Assembly (NCBI RefSeq): GCF_040518285.1
Contig: NZ_CP155449.1
Span: 2,976,001 to 3,040,000 of the forward strand
From: Knoellia sp. S7-12
Lineage (GTDB): Bacteria; Actinomycetota; Actinomycetes; Actinomycetales; Dermatophilaceae
DNA length: 64,000 nucleotides
Direction of reading: 5' to 3'
The position numbers were made by a program, and so were the translations under genes. Every line of letters starts with the position of its first letter. Positions within the stretch are counted from its first letter, which is position 1. This document shows, one piece after another, positions 19,226 through 28,959 of the stretch. Below the pieces are notes generated by a model that had not been told where the DNA came from, searched no databases, and saw only the letters and a list, made by a program, of their open reading frames with translations.

Positions 19226-19231
19226 AGACTA
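19226..19231 (-). promoter_or_regulatory. -10 box TAGTCT of a leaderless promoter
   Basis: TAGTCT lies exactly 6 nt upstream of GTG 19219 and includes the TAG stop of the upstream Hcp-like gene. Spacing and sequence match the other leaderless starts in this window. Confidence 0.5.
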
Positions 19232-19711
19232 GCCCTTTGTGCGGGCCCGGAGGTCGTAGGTGAAATGGACGCCAGCGTCCAGTGAACCGTCAGGCTTCTG
19301 CGGTTTGTACTCGAGGTCGACCTTGGCGAAGGTGAGCACGACGCTCTCCATCGTGGCGTCTCCCTCAGCGGCGACACTCATGGAGACGTCCGTGACGAGG
19401 ACGTCCGTCATGGTGACGATGAGGTATTCCTGCTGGCCGCTTCCCGCCTTGCTGACCGTGATCGTCGCGTCCTTGAGGTGCTCACCTGAGGCACACGCCT
19501 TCATCAGAAGTGGTGAGGCCTTGTCGACGTGATGGGTGAAAACGAAGTCGTGGAAACTCGCTTTGCCCGCGCCCGCTCCCCCGCCGCGGCCCGGGGTGCC
19601 GGACTGGGACACGCCCCAGGTCCAGGACAAGACCTCGATCTCGTCCTTGTGCCTGGCATCGCGCGATTCACCCTTGATCGAGCCGATGCGGGCGAAGATC
19701 GACATGGCCAT
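19229..19711 (-). CDS. Solitary Hcp-like (type VI tube) protein
   Basis: 160-residue Hcp-family protein. Hcp forms hexameric rings that stack into the type VI secretion tube and fold as a split beta barrel. Expected parts are seen: IFARIGSIKGES near the start, HKDEIEVLSWTWGVSQ, FHDFVFTHHVDKASPLLMKACASGEH, and the C-terminal VLTFAKVDLEY. A Gly-rich loop (GRGGGAGAGKAS) sits where the extended loop of Hcp is expected. Start ATG 19711 has GAGAGGAAGG 8 nt upstream; the frame opens earlier, but that part looks non-coding. No other T6SS gene lies in the window. Single hcp-like genes are known in actinobacteria; whether they are secreted or act in another structure is open. It lacks a signal peptide. 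Confidence 0.85.
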   Translation of the reverse strand: MAMSIFARIGSIKGESRDARHKDEIEVLSWTWGVSQSGTPGRGGGAGAGKASFHDFVFTHHVDKASPLLMKACASGEHLKDATITVSKAGSGQQEYLIVTMTDVLVTDVSMSVAAEGDATMESVVLTFAKVDLEYKPQKPDGSLDAGVHFTYDLRARTKG

Positions 19712-19963
19712 CGCGCCTTCCTCTCGTTGGAGTGCGTTGGCGGCGGATGACCCCAAACTCGTCCTGTCCGGGGCCGCTGTCAACAGTCAGCTCAGCGAGC
19801 CCGCGAACACCTGAGGTGTGCGCCCAAAGTCGAAGCGGCTCCATGGCTCGCCGGAACTTTCTTCCACAAAGTTGCTTCGGATTGGGTCTTCCCAACGGGC
19901 GCTGTCAGGCCTAGTGTCGACTTCGTCCTCTTCCCTGGGGACTCGTGAACCCGGAGGCGCCAC

Positions 19964-21820
19964 ATGTTCGCTCGGTCAGCACCCACCACCCGCCGCACCC
20001 GGACCCTCATCCGGTTGCCCGCCATCGGCGTTGCCGTGGCGCTGGCTGCGGCGTTCGGTCCACCCGCCAGCGGTGAAGGAGGGAATTCCGGTGACGCGCC
20101 CCACCGCGGCAAGGTCATCAGCCTCATGAAGCACATGACGCTGGAGCAGAAGGTCGGCCAGCTCTTCGTCATCGAAGTGGCCGGTCGCGACGCCAACACG
20201 GTGAGCGCCACGGCCAAGGCCACCAACCAGCGGCTCTTCGGCGTCGACACGCCCGCCCAGGCGATCGCGAAGTACCAGCCCGGTGGCGTCATCTACTACA
20301 CGACCCGCAACAGCGACGACAACATCGGCGACCCTGCCCAGGTCGCGACGCTGTCCAACGGCCTGCAGACCGCGGCCCTGGCGCAGCCGACCAAGATCCC
20401 GCTGCAGATCTCGGTCGACCAGGAGGGCGGCGCGCTCGTCGCCCGCTTCGGCGCACCGGCGACCCAGATGCCCGGCAACATGGCGCTGGGCGCGGGCCGC
20501 TCGGCGACGGACGCCAAGCGTTCGGCAGAGGTCATCGGCAAGGAGCTCGCTGCCGTCGGCGTCACCCAGGACTACGCACCGGTCGCCGACGTCAACATCA
20601 ACCCGAACAACCCCGTGATCGGGATCCGCTCCATCGGTGGCGACACCAACCTGGTCTCCGACCTCTCGGCGGCGCAGGTGGAGGGCTTCCGCGCAGGCGG
20701 GGTCTCCTCGGTGGCCAAGCACTTCCCGGGCCACGGTGACACCGGTGTGGACAGCCACTTCGGTTTGCCCGAGGTGACCCACACGCTTGAGCAGATCCAC
20801 GAGATCGACCTGCCGCCCTTCCGGGCGAACATCGCCGCCGGCGTCGACTCGATCATGACCGCCCACGTCGTCATGCCGGCGATCGAGCCGGATGTCCCGG
20901 CCACGATGTCGCACAAGATCCTCACCGGGCTGCTGCGCGACGAGCTCGGCTACGACGGGCTGATCGTCACGGACGCGCTCGACATGGCTGGCGCCGCGGC
21001 GACCTATCCGCCTGACGTGGCCCCGGTTCAGGCATTGCTCGCTGGCGCTGACCAACTGCTCGTCCCACCGCAGATGGACACTGCCGTTGCCGCCGTGCTC
21101 AACGCCGTCCGCACCGGTGTGATCAGCAAGCAGCGACTCGACGAGTCCGTCTACCGCGTCCTGCTCCACAAGTACCAGCGTGGAATCTTCCAGGACCCCA
21201 TGGTCGATGTGGCCGCTGCGCCGCAGATCATGGGCGCACCGCAGCACCTGGCCGACGCGCAGGCGATCAGCGACCGCACGACGACGCTCGTCAAGAACGA
21301 CGCCGACCTGCTGCCGCTGGCCGCCGGTCCGCGCAACGTTCTCGTCGCTGGCTGGGGCGTGGGCACGACCCAGGGCATGGCGACGGCGCTCACCGCTCGT
21401 GGAGCCACGACTCAGGTCCGCGAGTCCGGGACCACTCCATCGGCGACCGCCATCAACAGTGCGGTCGCGGCCGCTCAGGCGTCCGACCTCGTGGTGGTCT
21501 CGACCAACAACGCCTACGCCGTCAATGCGGCCACCGGACAGCCCACTCCGGCCGCAGTGGCCCAGACCAAGCTGGTGAAGGCGCTGCTGGCGACCGGGAA
21601 GCCGGTCGTCGTCGCGGCCATGCGCAACCCGTACGACGTCGCGTCGTTCCCCGAGGCGCCGACCGTGCTCGACACCTTCGGCTACACCACCCACCAGATC
21701 GAGTCGCTGGTTCGGGTGCTCTTCGGCGAGGTGAATCCGGCCGGCAAACTGCCCGTCTCGATCCCCAAGGCGGATGGCTCCGGCGAGTTGTACCCGTTCG
21801 GCCACGGCCTGGCCTACTGA
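19964..21820 (+). CDS. Secreted glycoside hydrolase family 3 (NagZ-like)
   Basis: 618-residue GH3 enzyme with an N-terminal signal peptide (basic start, then LPAIGVAVALAAAFGPPAS, cut near residue 37). The barrel domain (about 50-390) holds the beta-N-acetylglucosaminidase signature KHFPGHGDTGVDSH at 252-265, which contributes the His acid/base characteristic of NagZ-type enzymes. The nucleophile is Asp337 in IVTDALDMAG. A second alpha/beta domain (about 420-615) completes the two-domain form. It probably removes terminal GlcNAc from peptidoglycan fragments or chitooligosaccharides outside the cell. ATG preceded by GGAGG. Monocistronic, ending in a strong hairpin. Confidence 0.92.
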   Translation: MFARSAPTTRRTRTLIRLPAIGVAVALAAAFGPPASGEGGNSGDAPHRGKVISLMKHMTLEQKVGQLFVIEVAGRDANTVSATAKATNQRLFGVDTPAQAIAKYQPGGVIYYTTRNSDDNIGDPAQVATLSNGLQTAALAQPTKIPLQISVDQEGGALVARFGAPATQMPGNMALGAGRSATDAKRSAEVIGKELAAVGVTQDYAPVADVNINPNNPVIGIRSIGGDTNLVSDLSAAQVEGFRAGGVSSVAKHFPGHGDTGVDSHFGLPEVTHTLEQIHEIDLPPFRANIAAGVDSIMTAHVVMPAIEPDVPATMSHKILTGLLRDELGYDGLIVTDALDMAGAAATYPPDVAPVQALLAGADQLLVPPQMDTAVAAVLNAVRTGVISKQRLDESVYRVLLHKYQRGIFQDPMVDVAAAPQIMGAPQHLADAQAISDRTTTLVKNDADLLPLAAGPRNVLVAGWGVGTTQGMATALTARGATTQVRESGTTPSATAINSAVAAAQASDLVVVSTNNAYAVNAATGQPTPAAVAQTKLVKALLATGKPVVVAAMRNPYDVASFPEAPTVLDTFGYTTHQIESLVRVLFGEVNPAGKLPVSIPKADGSGELYPFGHGLAY

Positions 21821-21835
21821 CAAGACGCAAAGGCC

Positions 21836-21874
21836 GGGTATGCCGGGAGCTCACGCTCCCGGCATACCCGGCTT
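21836..21874. terminator. Hairpin terminator, twin of 18466-18502
   Basis: GGTATGCCGGGAGC and GCTCCCGGCATACCCGG flank loop TCAC, preceded by AAAGGCC and followed by CTTTTGCTG. Stem, loop and flanks match the hairpin at 18466-18502 almost base for base. It ends the GH3 transcript and runs into the 3' end of the small converging membrane-protein gene. Confidence 0.85.
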
Positions 21875-22105
21875 TTGCTGTGGTCCCTCTGTCACCGGTG
21901 CCGGTCGGCTGAAGGATTCGCGCCGAGCGCGGCGGGCTCGCGCAAAGCCCATGAGGAGCGCCCCCGCAATGGCGAGCATGGCGGCGATGACTCTGGCGTC
22001 CCGGCTCAGGAGTGCGAGCACCAAGCCGATCACCACGAGCACCGTCGGGATGAGCAGGATGAGGACTGCGCTCTTGTCCACCTTCGACACCATGCACTCC
22101 ATCAT
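21851..22105 (-). CDS. Small two-helix membrane protein, unknown function
   Basis: About 84 residues (80 if the later ATG at 22093 is used). Two hydrophobic stretches (AVLILLIPTVLVVIGLVLAL and VIAAMLAIAGALLMGFA) predict a hairpin in the membrane with a basic cytoplasmic tail (RARRARRESF). The last residues, PGMPGA, are encoded by the terminator palindrome, so the stop codon lies in the shared hairpin. No family is recognised. No clear ribosome site supports one start over the other. It lies 108 bp downstream of ahcY on the same strand. Confidence 0.5.
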   Translation of the reverse strand: MMECMVSKVDKSAVLILLIPTVLVVIGLVLALLSRDARVIAAMLAIAGALLMGFARARRARRESFSRPAPVTEGPQQKPGMPGA

Positions 22106-22213
22106 GGCCGAAGCTCGCCCCGGTGGCGCCCGACGAAACCTGCCCCAGCAACGAGGTATGCCGCCCGCTCTGGAGAAGCGGACGGCATACCGGATGTTGC
22201 TTGTGCGAAGAAC

Positions 22214-23650
<1,437 letters not shown>

Positions 23651-23760
23651 GCGAAATCTCTTCCGTTGAGTGTTGGGGTTCGCGACCCGGCGCAGCCCAT
23701 CTGGGCGATCTCGTGAGAGCGGGTTATCACCCGCGCCGGCAGCCTCCACTCTAGCGACTT
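23651..23760 (-). other. Structured leader upstream of ahcY, class unknown
   Basis: On the minus strand two short hairpins are visible: CGGGTGATAACCCG (near 23720) and GCCCAGATGGGC (near 23695). I could not fit the segment to the SAH, SAM-II or SAM-IV riboswitch consensus. It may be a simple 5' leader. Confidence 0.25.
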
Positions 23761-23854
23761 CACGCGGTAGACATGGACGTGCACGGGTCGTGGCACCTCA
23801 CAGCCCGCACCCAGCCCCACGTCAGGACCCCCACGCCCACGAACGGAGCACGCG

Positions 23855-24160
23855 ATGAGTGACACGACAGAGCACACCGAAGCAGACGGCATCCGCGAGA
23901 ACGCTGGAGCCCCCAGCGGAGACGAGGTTCGCGACGAGGTCCGTCTCGACCTCGATGAGAAGAGTCTCGACACGTGGGATGAGGTTCGGGGCGACTACGC
24001 GGTGGATCCCGAGTCGGACGTGGCCCGCCCGGCCCTTACCGAGAGCGAGGACGACGACGAGAACGACCGCGTCGTTGCTGGTGACGACGATGAGGAGGAC
24101 ACCGAGGCCGAGTCGGACGAGGGCGACGACGGGGCCCAACGCTCCGACGAGGAGGAGTGA
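23855..24160 (+). CDS. Small highly acidic protein, unknown function
   Basis: 101 residues with extreme acidity: the tail after residue 60 is mostly Asp and Glu (ESEDDDENDRVVAGDDDEED). The first half has more normal residues (LDEKSLDTWDEVRGDYAVDPESD). There is no signal peptide, Cys or membrane segment, and the protein is likely disordered. A GGAG site lies 6 nt before the ATG. Frame and codon bias favour this strand over the hydrophobic open frame opposite, which is its complement. It is monocistronic. The function is not recognised; such proteins may bind basic proteins or cations. Confidence 0.6.
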   Translation: MSDTTEHTEADGIRENAGAPSGDEVRDEVRLDLDEKSLDTWDEVRGDYAVDPESDVARPALTESEDDDENDRVVAGDDDEEDTEAESDEGDDGAQRSDEEE

Positions 24161-24269
24161 CCGGCGCCTGAACGTTGGTCAGTCGCGTTCGGGGCCCCCT
24201 CGTGGCCAGTTCGTGTCCACGACAAAGCCACGAGCGTTTGGCGTCGCCGCTTCCCACCTCTGCGCTGGG

Positions 24270-24322
24270 TAGTCTGACCGCGTGGAGCATCTCGAGAACC
24301 TCACAGACCTGCAGGTGAACTG

Positions 24323-24323
<1 letters not shown>
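24270..24323 (+). promoter_or_regulatory. Leaderless promoter with 13-codon leader ORF
   Basis: TAGTCT (24270-24275) lies 6 nt before GTG 24282. That GTG opens a 13-codon frame (MEHLENLTDLQVN) whose TGA stop overlaps ATG 24323 of the next gene as TGATG. This suggests a leaderless mini-ORF coupled to the DUF808 gene, which has no good ribosome site of its own. Confidence 0.4.
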
Positions 24324-25360
<1,037 letters not shown>

Positions 25361-25366
25361 CCCGGT

Positions 25367-25930
25367 ATGCCGTCCGCTCGCGGAACGCTCGACTGGTCAC
25401 CTGCCGCTTCACATCCTGAGCTCGTCGCGGCTTCGGTGTCCGCCGCCCTGGCTGCGGCTGTGGCGCCAGAAGCCAACGGGGAGAGTGGAATCGCGGCAGC
25501 GGAGGTGGCTCCCATCGACGCAACGCTCGCCGACACGGAAGCCTTCTGTGCGGCATACGACGTCGCTCTGGAGGCGAGTGCCAACTGTGTCATCGTCGCC
25601 GGGAAGCGCGCCGGTGAGACGACCTATGCCGCGGTCATGGTCCTCGCGACCGACCGCGCCGACATCAATGGCGTTGTCCGCAAGCACCTCGGCGTCCGCA
25701 AGATCTCGTTCGCACCGCACGACGACGCGGTGACGCTGACCGGCATGGAGTTCGGTGGCATCACGCCGATCGGACTGCCTGCCGACTGGCCGGTGCTCGT
25801 CGACGCCGCGGTCGTGGCTGCTGGTGAGGTCGTCATCGGCAGCGGGCTTCGCCGCAGCAAGATCCTCGTGGACGGGACGGCTCTGGTGCACCTGCCCACG
25901 GCCGAAGTCATCGACCTGCGTCAGGCCTGA
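25367..25930 (+). CDS. YbaK/EbsC-family aminoacyl-tRNA deacylase-like protein
   Basis: 187-residue protein of the YbaK/ProX superfamily, whose members remove wrongly attached amino acids from tRNA. The substrate-pocket Lys region is visible in VVRKHLGVRKISFAPHDDAV, followed by GMEFGGITPIGLP and GSGLRRSKILVDGTAL, all standard for the family. The N-terminal 50 residues are variable. It starts 6 bp after DUF808. The ATG lies inside a GTATGCC motif (CGGTATGCCGTCC). Substrate (Cys-tRNA, Pro or other) cannot be fixed from sequence. Confidence 0.88.
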   Translation: MPSARGTLDWSPAASHPELVAASVSAALAAAVAPEANGESGIAAAEVAPIDATLADTEAFCAAYDVALEASANCVIVAGKRAGETTYAAVMVLATDRADINGVVRKHLGVRKISFAPHDDAVTLTGMEFGGITPIGLPADWPVLVDAAVVAAGEVVIGSGLRRSKILVDGTALVHLPTAEVIDLRQA

Positions 25931-25949
25931 TCCGACCGCCGCTCCGGGC

Positions 25950-26046
25950 AGGTCGCCCTCGTTGGGGCATGTCGTTCTCGCTGGGGCACGTCGCCGCAGC
26001 GCCATGCGCCAACGAGGGCGACATGCGCGAGCGGGACCTGCAGGTG
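25950..26046. terminator. Long imperfect inverted repeat between converging genes
   Basis: GCAGGTCGCCCTCGTTGG near the left end pairs with CCAACGAGGGCGAC and GGGACCTGC near the right end. Internal near-repeats of GGGGCATGTCG and GGGGCACGTCG sit in the loop. It fills the 139 bp between the YbaK-like and SIS-domain genes and probably ends both transcripts. It could also be a decayed repeat element. Confidence 0.6.
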
Positions 26047-26069
26047 GCGACGCCCTCCGAACCCTGGGC

Positions 26070-27260
26070 TCAGCTGGTGCGGTCGCGCAGGTCCGTGACG
26101 TGGCGTGAGACGGCCGGGTCCAGACCGAGGCCGAGCGCGAGATAGGTCGCGGCGTAGTCGGTGATCGCGATGAGTGATGCCAGGCGCTCGATCGGCGGAC
26201 CGCCGAGGGCCTCGACTTCCCACACGCGCACGCCCGCGTCCCGCGCCGACTCGACGACGGCTTCAGCCAGCCGCCCAGCCTCGAGCGCGTCCAGGTGGCC
26301 GGGCGCGCCCGGCGCCACCGGGTGGTCCCGCAGCATGAGGAGGCCGAGTTGGGGTGACGGCGGGCCGTCGAGGAACGGGTCGGCGAAGAGGTCACGGCCA
26401 CCGTCGGGCGCCACTCCCCCGCCACCAGCCCCGCCACCGCTGAACGGTCCGTCGAAGCACGCGACCACCTGCGACGCCGCATCAGGAAGCGCACCGTGAG
26501 TGGCCGGCATACGCGCCGTGCGGGCGAGCATGGCGGCAGCGCGACCGGCAGCCACTCCGGTGAGGGCACCATCGCCCAGGACGACGGGCACCGTCTCGGC
26601 GAGGCCGAGGGCGAGCATCTTCGCGGGGTTGACGAAGGACTCCGACGAGGGACGACACTCCTCGGCGCGCTCATCGAGCAGGTCGGCGACCCGCTCGAGA
26701 ACAGCCTCGGAGCAGTCGACGAGCCCGAGCCCATCGGCGGCGAGCAGCACGGGTGTCAGCATCGACCACATCGCCGCGCGCGACGTCGGCGCCGGGGTCG
26801 CGACATCGACATGGACCCCACGACCGCGAGCGCAGATGTCGGCGAGCGGCGAGTCAGAGGCCCCGACGGTGAGCAGCGAGGCACCACGACGGGCAGCCTC
26901 GGCCGCGAGGGCCAAAGGCCCCTGAGCACGTCCCGAAAGGGACACCGCGATGACGAGGTCGAGCGGACCAATCCACCCGGGCAGCGGCGCCTCACGGCGC
27001 GTCGTCAACGGCACGGGCGAACCCGGCTCAGCGAGGACATCGAGGACGTCGCAGACGACGGATGAACCACCGAGCGAGGCCACGAGGACCGATCGCGGAC
27101 GGTCACCACCAGCGACACGGTCGATGCCGGCCTCACGCGCCGCGACGATCGCGCGGCGCACCTGGGCGCCAGCAGTCGCGAGCGCGCGCAGTGAGCCTCG
27201 GCTGTCGAGGGCCTCGAGGGACTCAGCCGAGTCGAGGAACTCCTCGTCCAGGTGCGGCAC
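26070..27260 (-). CDS. SIS-domain sugar-phosphate isomerase-like protein
   Basis: 396-residue protein with two SIS folds, resembling bifunctional phosphoglucose/phosphomannose isomerases and M. tuberculosis Rv3256c. The first SIS fold has VLVASLGGSSVVCDVLDVLAE and LVIAVSLSGRAQGPLALAAEAARRGA (the phosphate-binding Ser loop). A second fold covers about 200-390. An unusual Gly-rich insert (FSGGGAGGGGVAPDGG) lies near residue 290. It follows Trm112 and phosphomannomutase on the same strand with a 21-bp gap, which fits a role in fructose-6-P to mannose-6-P supply for mannosyl donors. GTG start. Confidence 0.8.
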   Translation of the reverse strand: MPHLDEEFLDSAESLEALDSRGSLRALATAGAQVRRAIVAAREAGIDRVAGGDRPRSVLVASLGGSSVVCDVLDVLAEPGSPVPLTTRREAPLPGWIGPLDLVIAVSLSGRAQGPLALAAEAARRGASLLTVGASDSPLADICARGRGVHVDVATPAPTSRAAMWSMLTPVLLAADGLGLVDCSEAVLERVADLLDERAEECRPSSESFVNPAKMLALGLAETVPVVLGDGALTGVAAGRAAAMLARTARMPATHGALPDAASQVVACFDGPFSGGGAGGGGVAPDGGRDLFADPFLDGPPSPQLGLLMLRDHPVAPGAPGHLDALEAGRLAEAVVESARDAGVRVWEVEALGGPPIERLASLIAITDYAATYLALGLGLDPAVSRHVTDLRDRTS

Positions 27261-27281
27261 GGTCAGTGCGACGCAGGCCGG

Positions 27282-27464
27282 TCAGACCGGCTTGCGCGCC
27301 TCGTCGACGAGCAGCACCGGAACGCCGTCGTCGATCCGATAGATGAGGCCGCACGTGTCGGAGGTGCAGACCAGCTCCGGGCCGGCCTCCCCGCTCTCGT
27401 CCCGCAGCTCGGCACGGCAGTTCGGGCAGCGCAGGATCTCGCGCAGCCAGGGCTCCATTGTCAT
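27282..27464 (-). CDS. Trm112-family zinc-ribbon protein
   Basis: 60-residue Trm112-like protein. Four Cys (13, 16, 33, 38; RCPNC and VCTSDTC) can bind zinc, and the tail YRIDDGVPVLL is family-typical. Trm112 proteins in eukaryotes activate methyltransferases; bacterial copies are often found beside sugar genes, and their partner is unknown. Its first codon directly follows the phosphomannomutase stop. A second ATG two codons later is possible. Confidence 0.9.
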   Translation of the reverse strand: MTMEPWLREILRCPNCRAELRDESGEAGPELVCTSDTCGLIYRIDDGVPVLLVDEARKPV

Positions 27465-28925
27465 TTAGCTGATTCCTCTCGCAGTGCCTCGTACAACGCT
27501 CAGGACATCGTCGCGTATCGCGGCCATCGTGTCTGCATCGGCTGCCTCGACATTGAGTCGGAGCAGGGGTTCGGTGTTGGAGGCACGCAGGTTGAGCCAC
27601 CACATCGGGTCGCCCTCTCCTGCACTGTGGGTCAGCGTGAGCCCGTCGAGCTCGTCGACCTCGACGCCCTTGCCGTCGGCCCATTCTCGGACGAGGAGAG
27701 TCTTGGCGGCCTGGTCCTCGACGGTCGAGTTGATCTCGCCAGAAGCCGCGTATGCCGTGTATGCCGCCATCGTGGCGCTGAGCGGTTCGCTCTGCTCACC
27801 AAGGGCCGCGAGCACATGCATCGCAGCGAGCATGCCGGTGTCGGCGAACCAGAAGTCACGGAAGTAGTAGTGGGCGCTGTGTTCGCCACCGAAGACCGCG
27901 TTGGCGCGGGCCATCTCGCCCTTGATGAACGAGTGGCCGACTCGGGTCCGCACGGCCTTGGCGCCGAGGGCGGCGATGACCTCAGGGACCTGCGCTGAAG
28001 TGATGACGTTGTGGACGATCGAGACATCGCCGGCGGGGGTGCCTGCGGCGACCTCACGAGCGACCTCGCGGGTGGCGATGAGCGCCGTGATCGCGCTGGG
28101 ATTGACCGCCTCGCCGCGCTCGTCGACCACGAAGCACCGATCGGCGTCGCCGTCGAAGGCCAGGCCCAGGTCGGCGCCGTGTTCGAGCACCGCTGCCTGC
28201 AGGTCGACGAGGTTGGCAGGCTCGAGCGGGTTGGCCTCGTGGTTGGGGAAGGTGCCATCGAGCTCGAAGTAGAGCGGGATGATCTCGAGCGGCAGGGCCG
28301 GCAGACCGGCCTGGGTTTCAAGAACGGCGGGGACCGTGTGGCCGCCCATGCCGTTGCCCGCGTCAACAACAACCTTGAGCGGGCGGATGGCGGTGAGGTC
28401 GACGAGCCCGCGCAGGAAGCTGGCGTAGTCGGCGAGGACATCGTGTTCGTCGGTTTTGCCATCGTCCTCGTGGCGCAGCTCGGAGGTGCCGTCGAGCAGC
28501 TCCTGGGCGAGGTCGCGCACGTCGGCGAGGCCGGAATCCTGCCCGACCGGGCGGGCGCCCGGACGGCACAGCTTGATGCCGTTGTATGCCGCGGGGTTGT
28601 GGCTCGCGGTGAACATCGCACCGGCGAGATCGAGGTGGCCGCTCGCGAAGTAGAGGCCGTCGGTGCTGGCCAGCCCGATGTGGGTGACGTCGATGCCGCG
28701 GCTCGTCACACCGGCGCCAAAGGCCTTGGACAGCTCCGGCGACGTGGCTCTCATGTCGTGGCCGATGACGCAGCCACGAGGTCTGCTGCCGTTACTTTCT
28801 CGGGTGACGACGACCTCGGCGAATGCCGCGCCGAGGGCCCAGGCCACATCGACGTCGAGCTGCTCTGGCACGAGGCCCCGGACGTCATAGGCCTTGACGA
28901 AGTCAGAGAGGTTGTGGGGAGGCAC
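27465..28925 (-). CDS. manB: Phosphomannomutase/phosphoglucomutase
   Basis: 486-residue alpha-D-phosphohexomutase converting mannose-6-P and mannose-1-P, the step leading to GDP-mannose. The catalytic phosphoserine is Ser108 in TASHNPAAYNGIK, the metal loop is DGDADR (258-263), and the sugar-binding loop is GGEHSAHYY. The C-terminal phosphate-binding region has RASNTEPLLRLNVEA. Length is normal. GTG start, with TAGGGT 6 nt upstream on the minus strand, so probably leaderless. It heads an operon with Trm112 and the SIS protein and diverges from the UvrA-like gene with only 34 bp between. PMM/PGM specificity is not separable by eye. Confidence 0.93.
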   Translation of the reverse strand: MPPHNLSDFVKAYDVRGLVPEQLDVDVAWALGAAFAEVVVTRESNGSRPRGCVIGHDMRATSPELSKAFGAGVTSRGIDVTHIGLASTDGLYFASGHLDLAGAMFTASHNPAAYNGIKLCRPGARPVGQDSGLADVRDLAQELLDGTSELRHEDDGKTDEHDVLADYASFLRGLVDLTAIRPLKVVVDAGNGMGGHTVPAVLETQAGLPALPLEIIPLYFELDGTFPNHEANPLEPANLVDLQAAVLEHGADLGLAFDGDADRCFVVDERGEAVNPSAITALIATREVAREVAAGTPAGDVSIVHNVITSAQVPEVIAALGAKAVRTRVGHSFIKGEMARANAVFGGEHSAHYYFRDFWFADTGMLAAMHVLAALGEQSEPLSATMAAYTAYAASGEINSTVEDQAAKTLLVREWADGKGVEVDELDGLTLTHSAGEGDPMWWLNLRASNTEPLLRLNVEAADADTMAAIRDDVLSVVRGTARGIS

Positions 28926-28959
28926 GCAGTGACCCTACTAGCGCACTACCTTTGGATTC
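28926..28959. promoter_or_regulatory. 34-bp divergent leaderless promoter pair
   Basis: Minus strand: TAGGGT (28932-28937) is 6 nt before GTG 28925. Plus strand: TACCTT (28947-28952) is 7 nt before GTG 28960. Both -10 boxes fit in 34 bp, with any -35 elements inside the opposite gene. Confidence 0.5.

Noticed and set aside
19976..21823. 615-codon open frame opposite the GH3 gene
   Set aside because: Mirror of a gene with a signal peptide and catalytic motifs; Arg/His/Asp-rich shadow without domains.
23651..23760. SAH riboswitch before ahcY
   Set aside because: Only two short hairpins are seen; the conserved SAH-aptamer core could not be fitted. A covariance-model search would decide.
23822..24139. 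Hydrophobic 105-codon frame opposite the acidic protein
   Set aside because: Val/Leu runs are the complement of GAC/GAG codons; the plus strand has a ribosome site and a sensible start.
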